Shown: piece after piece, positions 7,169-9,928 of the stretch | Numbering within the stretch: the stretch's first letter is position 1 | Layout: each line of letters begins with the position of its first letter | NCBI GenBank assembly: GCA_019245255.1 | Contig: JAFARV010001011.1 | Span: 1 to 9,928, forward strand | DNA: 9,928 nucleotides | Direction: 5' to 3' | DNA from: Acidobacteriaceae bacterium | GTDB lineage: Bacteria; Acidobacteriota; Terriglobia; Bryobacterales; Bryobacteraceae | Position numbers and translations under genes: made by a program | Notes under the pieces: model-generated | Seen by the model: only the letters and a program-made list of their open reading frames with translations | The model's database searches: none | What the model was told of the DNA's origin: nothing

Positions 7169-8017
7169 CTATGCGGACTTATTGGCGAGTGAACGGGCGC
7201 TCTGATCCTTCTCCTGTTCGAGCCATGCCACGTTCGCCGTCGAGTCGCTGAAGCGTTTCAGACCGGCTTCGCGAATGGCTGAATCGGGAACTTTCTGCAG
7301 CGGAGTGTAACGCGGATGATGCGCTTCTTTATAAGGATCGTTCCGCGCCGCGTTGTAACAGCAGATCATCGCCCAACGTGGTTTATCCGAGCGGTTCTGA
7401 TCGGATCGGTGCAGAAGATTTGCATGGAAGAAGAGCACGTCGCCAGGATCCATCTCGACGTATACGAGCGGTAAGACCTTCTCGGCTTCATGTACGCGTT
7501 CGAGATCGGCGCCGGCCTGATCTCCGGTGAGGATGTGATCAATGCGGCCCATGTGGTGCGAGCCGCTGAGCACCTGCATACAGCCGTTTTCTTTCGTCGC
7601 CGGGTCGACAGCGATGAATGCGCTCGTCAGATCGGGAAATAGCACCCCGTTCTGGTACCAATAGCCGTAATCCTGATGCCAGGCCCACGCTCCGCCAACT
7701 TTGGCATCTTTCATGATCATCTTCGAGTGGTAGTGATACACCTCGCCCGCGAGGATCCTCTCGGCTGAGTTGACGATCGTCTCACAGCGCGCAAACATTC
7801 CATAGATGGTGTCGCCGGGGTGATTCCAGAGGGAAAGGCGAACAACGCCGCCTTCTCCGTCTCCTTTTCCGAAGGAATGCTGGTCGAGCTCACGATCTTC
7901 TTTCGCGGCTCGCCGGAGGAGATCGATTTCCATCGAATCGAACATTCTCCGGGCCACGTAGAAACCGGTCTTCTCGTATTCCTGCAGTACGTTGCTGTTA
8001 ATCGGACCAGACGCCAT
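7169..8017 (-). CDS. Phytanoyl-CoA dioxygenase (PhyH) family Fe(II)/2-oxoglutarate oxygenase
   Basis: This encodes 282 residues, typical of the family. Such enzymes hydroxylate an organic substrate while decarboxylating 2-oxoglutarate. The iron-binding triad is visible: His114-x-Asp116 in WAWHQDYGYW, and His203 in FFHANLLHRSD. Arg214 in KPRWAM follows 11 residues after the distal histidine, as I recall for 2-oxoglutarate binding in human PhyH. Other family signatures are DEYEKTGF-like LQEYEKTGFYVARRMF near the start, YHYHSKMIMK before the HxD, NGCMQVLSGSHHMG, and MDPGDVLFFHA. The enzyme therefore looks catalytically complete. ATG 8017 has a strong AAGGAG site 6 nt upstream. It sits between two TIM-barrel sugar-isomerase-like genes (22 nt and 3 nt spacing), which argues for a polar small-molecule substrate such as a sugar, polyol or their derivative, not a fatty acyl-CoA. 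That substrate idea is inference. Confidence 0.92.
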   Translation of the reverse strand: MASGPINSNVLQEYEKTGFYVARRMFDSMEIDLLRRAAKEDRELDQHSFGKGDGEGGVVRLSLWNHPGDTIYGMFARCETIVNSAERILAGEVYHYHSKMIMKDAKVGGAWAWHQDYGYWYQNGVLFPDLTSAFIAVDPATKENGCMQVLSGSHHMGRIDHILTGDQAGADLERVHEAEKVLPLVYVEMDPGDVLFFHANLLHRSDQNRSDKPRWAMICCYNAARNDPYKEAHHPRYTPLQKVPDSAIREAGLKRFSDSTANVAWLEQEKDQSARSLANKSA

Positions 8018-8029
8018 AGGTGACTCCTT
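8018..8029 (-). promoter_or_regulatory. Ribosome binding site of the PhyH-family gene
   Basis: Read on the - strand, AAGGAG (8029-8024) lies 6 nt before ATG 8017, in the 22-nt gap after the upstream TIM-barrel gene. It is the strongest Shine-Dalgarno in the - strand operon and fixes the start. Confidence 0.75.
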
Positions 8030-8039
8030 TCTCGCCCGA

Positions 8040-8861
8040 TCAGGAACGAATTCCTAACGAGCTCATGAGATTATTCGTTGATTTGTAAGCTTCGCGAACC
8101 CAGTCGACGATTTTGTCTGGTTCAGGCGAATACTCGAGTTCGATGCTGACCGTTCCGTTGAAACCGGTATCCCTTAAGGCGCGAAGATAGGGCGGAAAAT
8201 CAACGACGCCGCGTCCGGGCGGAAGGTCTCCGTGCTTTCTGCCATCGCAATCCGACAGATGCACATGGGCAATGCGGCCCGACAATCTGGCAACTTTGTC
8301 CGGCTGATCATCGGCCAGCACGAGATGAGAAACATCGATGTTCGCCTTCACGTTTTCCAGGCTGACATCTTTTAAGAACTGGACCATTTTGTCCACCGTG
8401 TTTACAATCGAAAGCTCGAAGGGCTCGATTTCAACCGCGATCTCGAGGCCAAGACCATGCGCGTACTCGCCGAGTTCGCGGACACCCTCGACCCCCCACT
8501 TCCACTGATCTCGAGGGGCGATCACTTCGCGGTTCCAGATGTACTCGCCGAGCACGAGCAGCAGATTGCGAGCGTGCAGGTGATACCCAAGATCGAGGTA
8601 TCGCTTAGCGCGATGGACATGGAACTGCCGGACAGGCGTGTTGAAATCCGCAATGCCCAAAGCGCAACAGACAACCGACACAACCGGCAGCGCACAGGAG
8701 ACGGTAGTCTCGCGAATCGTTCTCAGCTCCTGGGGTGTCGCTTCGAGCGGATCGACGAAAATATCGATGGTATCGAATCCGATCTCTTTCGTTAATTCGA
8801 TGCCGCGCGCCGTGCCGGTAGACGTCCCAAGCCAGGCGGAGTTAATCAACCCGAGCTTCAT
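8040..8861 (-). CDS. Xylose-isomerase-like TIM-barrel protein (sugar phosphate isomerase/epimerase family), first gene of operon
   Basis: From ATG 8861 this encodes 273 residues, a normal length for the family. The frame is open to a TTG at 8948, but the extra 29 residues (MQFVSKRMRRDASDTI...) do not resemble the family, while MKLGLINSAWLG is a typical first strand. No clear Shine-Dalgarno is present at either start. Motifs by strand, numbered from ATG 8861: GFDTIDIFVDP (28-38), LEIAVEIEPFELS (139-151), KANIDVSHLVLAD (172-184), RIAHVHLSDCDG (196-207) and GTVSIELEYSP (236-246). Likely metal ligands are Glu144 or Glu146, Asp176, His201 and Glu241, the pattern of tagatose/psicose-3-epimerase-like enzymes. 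LPPGRGVVDF is a family loop. It heads the operon with the PhyH dioxygenase and second TIM barrel, and diverges from a Gfo/Idh/MocA gene. Isomerase or epimerase activity is inferred from the fold; the substrate is not known. Confidence 0.88.
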   Translation of the reverse strand: MKLGLINSAWLGTSTGTARGIELTKEIGFDTIDIFVDPLEATPQELRTIRETTVSCALPVVSVVCCALGIADFNTPVRQFHVHRAKRYLDLGYHLHARNLLLVLGEYIWNREVIAPRDQWKWGVEGVRELGEYAHGLGLEIAVEIEPFELSIVNTVDKMVQFLKDVSLENVKANIDVSHLVLADDQPDKVARLSGRIAHVHLSDCDGRKHGDLPPGRGVVDFPPYLRALRDTGFNGTVSIELEYSPEPDKIVDWVREAYKSTNNLMSSLGIRS

Positions 8862-8960
8862 CTGAAGATTGTCCCGGATAGTGAATCCGGCAGACGGAGT
8901 GATGGTATCAGATGCATCCCGACGCATCCGCTTTGATACAAATTGCAAAGGTCTACTCTC
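8862..8960. promoter_or_regulatory. Divergent promoter region with nested inverted repeat (candidate operator)
   Basis: These 99 bases lie between the start codons of the - strand TIM-barrel operon and the + strand oxidoreductase, so both promoters should be here. An inverted repeat has outer arms GTATCA (8905-8910) and TGATAC (8934-8939) and inner arms GATGC (8911-8915) and GCATC (8923-8927). The right side carries 5 extra bases between its arms, so the whole is not a single continuous palindrome. GATGCATC (8911-8918) is itself palindromic. TTGATA at 8933-8938 resembles a -35 element for the + strand gene, but I see no convincing -10. Operator function is inference. Confidence 0.45.
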
Positions 8961-9928
8961 TTGGCTGTCGATCTCGATCTCGATTATTTACCGCCAATGC
9001 CCGCACGCCATGATTTCGGAATAGGAGCAGTCGGCGCGGGATTCATTATGCGAGATGTGCAGATCCCGGCTTATGCACGCGCCGGGTTTCGCGTGATCGG
9101 CATCACATCGAGGACGGAGGAGAGTGCAAGCAGGGCGGCTGCCCTGCGCCAAATTCCGAAGACGTATAGGAGCCTGGGCGAGATGCTCGAAGACCCAGAG
9201 GTTCAGATTCTGGATCTTGCAGTCCCGCCGGATGCACAACTGGAGATTGTGCGCGAGGCCGTTGAAAAAGGCAGATATGTCAAAGGAATTCTGGCGCAGA
9301 AGCCGCTGGCCGGGAATTACCCGGATGCGTGCGCGACAGTGGCTTTGTGCAAGCAAGCAGGCCTTCCCTTAGCCGTCAATCAGAACATGCGCTACGACCA
9401 CTCGATCCGTGCCTTAAAGACGGTTCTACAACGGGGTTATCTCGGCGAACCGGTGCTTGGAACGATTGAAATGAGGGCAGTCCCGCACTGGCAATCGTGG
9501 CTGCGCAATTACCGGCGGCTGACCCTGCTCAATATGAGCGTTCATCACATCGATTGCTTTCGGTTTCTTTTTGGAGACCCCGAAGCGGTCTACGTGAGCG
9601 CGCGCAAAGATCCGAGGACGGACTTTCCACATGAGGATGGCATCTGCCTTTACATTCTGGAGTACGGCAGCGGGCTGCGAGCAAGTGCGTGGGATGATGT
9701 GTGGACGGGCCCGCAGAACGAGCGCGACAACTTGAATCCCTACATTAAGTGGCGCGTCGAAGGAACGCGCGGCGTTGCAGAAGGGACGATCGGCTGGCCG
9801 AATTATCCGAACCACACGCCGAGTACGATGACGTTCACGACGCTCGAGGAGCCTGGGGTATGGTTTACACCTCGTTGGAAAGAGGCATGGTTTCCCGATG
9901 CATTCGCCGGGCCGATGGCGGATTTCAT
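8961..9928 (+). CDS. Gfo/Idh/MocA family NAD(P)-dependent oxidoreductase (3' end outside window)
   Basis: This encodes at least 322 residues and has no stop before the window ends. The enzyme class oxidises or reduces sugars, inositols and related polyols with NAD(P). Motifs, numbered from TTG 8961: Rossmann glycine motif GIGAVGAGFI (20-29), VIGITSRTEE at the second strand (45-54), AQKPLA (112-117) in place of the usual EKP, AVNQNMRYDHS (138-148), and NMSVHHIDCFRFLFG (191-205) matching the conserved HxxD region. FPHEDG and WDDVW follow, then WRVEGTRGVAEG. TTG 8961 has AAAGG 9 nt upstream, and the residues it adds (LDYLPPMPARHDFGIG) align with the usual leader before the Rossmann fold. ATG 8997 is the alternative but has no Shine-Dalgarno; TTG 8943 is also possible. 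It diverges from the TIM-barrel/dioxygenase operon, suggesting a shared pathway and regulation. Substrate unknown. Confidence 0.88.
   Translation, partial: MAVDLDLDYLPPMPARHDFGIGAVGAGFIMRDVQIPAYARAGFRVIGITSRTEESASRAAALRQIPKTYRSLGEMLEDPEVQILDLAVPPDAQLEIVREAVEKGRYVKGILAQKPLAGNYPDACATVALCKQAGLPLAVNQNMRYDHSIRALKTVLQRGYLGEPVLGTIEMRAVPHWQSWLRNYRRLTLLNMSVHHIDCFRFLFGDPEAVYVSARKDPRTDFPHEDGICLYILEYGSGLRASAWDDVWTGPQNERDNLNPYIKWRVEGTRGVAEGTIGWPNYPNHTPSTMTFTTLEEPGVWFTPRWKEAWFPDAFAGPMADF

Noticed and set aside
8968..8983. Tandem GATCTC repeat at the start of the oxidoreductase gene
   Set aside because: Just over two copies, explained by the Asp-Leu-Asp-Leu-Asp codons if translation starts at TTG 8961; too short to be a meaningful repeat.

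Overview
The window is a gene-dense, moderately GC-rich stretch of bacterial chromosome with nine protein-coding genes. The first and last are cut by the window edges, and no gap between genes exceeds about 100 bases. I see no rRNA, tRNA, CRISPR array, insertion sequence or phage gene. The protein set suggests Acidobacteriota, probably near the Bryobacterales/Solibacter group: a large AsmA-like envelope protein, a GAF-like protein with a conserved helical tail, a large Slt-type lytic transglycosylase, an exported DinB-like protein, and a PhyH / xylose-isomerase-like TIM barrel / Gfo-Idh-MocA set. This placement rests on remembered family resemblance, not on a marker gene.

Left block, + strand, about 1-5680: the 3' part of an AsmA-like protein, a GAF-like protein (2003-2884), a lytic transglycosylase that starts with GTG inside the GAF gene (2856-5090), and a small exported DinB-like protein (5136-5678). 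Spacing is tight (25 nt, a 29-nt overlap, 45 nt), which suggests one transcription unit. Its theme is the cell envelope and peptidoglycan turnover.

Right block: the - strand carries, in transcription order, a xylose-isomerase-like TIM-barrel enzyme (8861-8040), a PhyH-type Fe(II)/2-oxoglutarate dioxygenase (8017-7169) and a second TIM-barrel enzyme (7165-6284), separated by 22 and 3 nt. Diverging from them on the + strand is a Gfo/Idh/MocA oxidoreductase, probably from TTG 8961, that runs off the window. The roughly 100-bp divergent region holds a nested inverted repeat that could be an operator. Together the four genes look like a small pathway for oxidising or isomerising a sugar, polyol or similar compound. 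The substrate cannot be read from the sequence.

Between the blocks lies a - strand gene for free methionine-(R)-sulfoxide reductase (6202-5675) with all three family cysteines. Its stop codon overlaps that of the convergent DinB-like gene in a shared TTAA.

Nothing here is clearly a new defence or mobile system. The most interesting material is the divergent dioxygenase/TIM-barrel/dehydrogenase module with its candidate operator, and the GAF-like protein with a conserved C-terminal module translationally linked to the transglycosylase.
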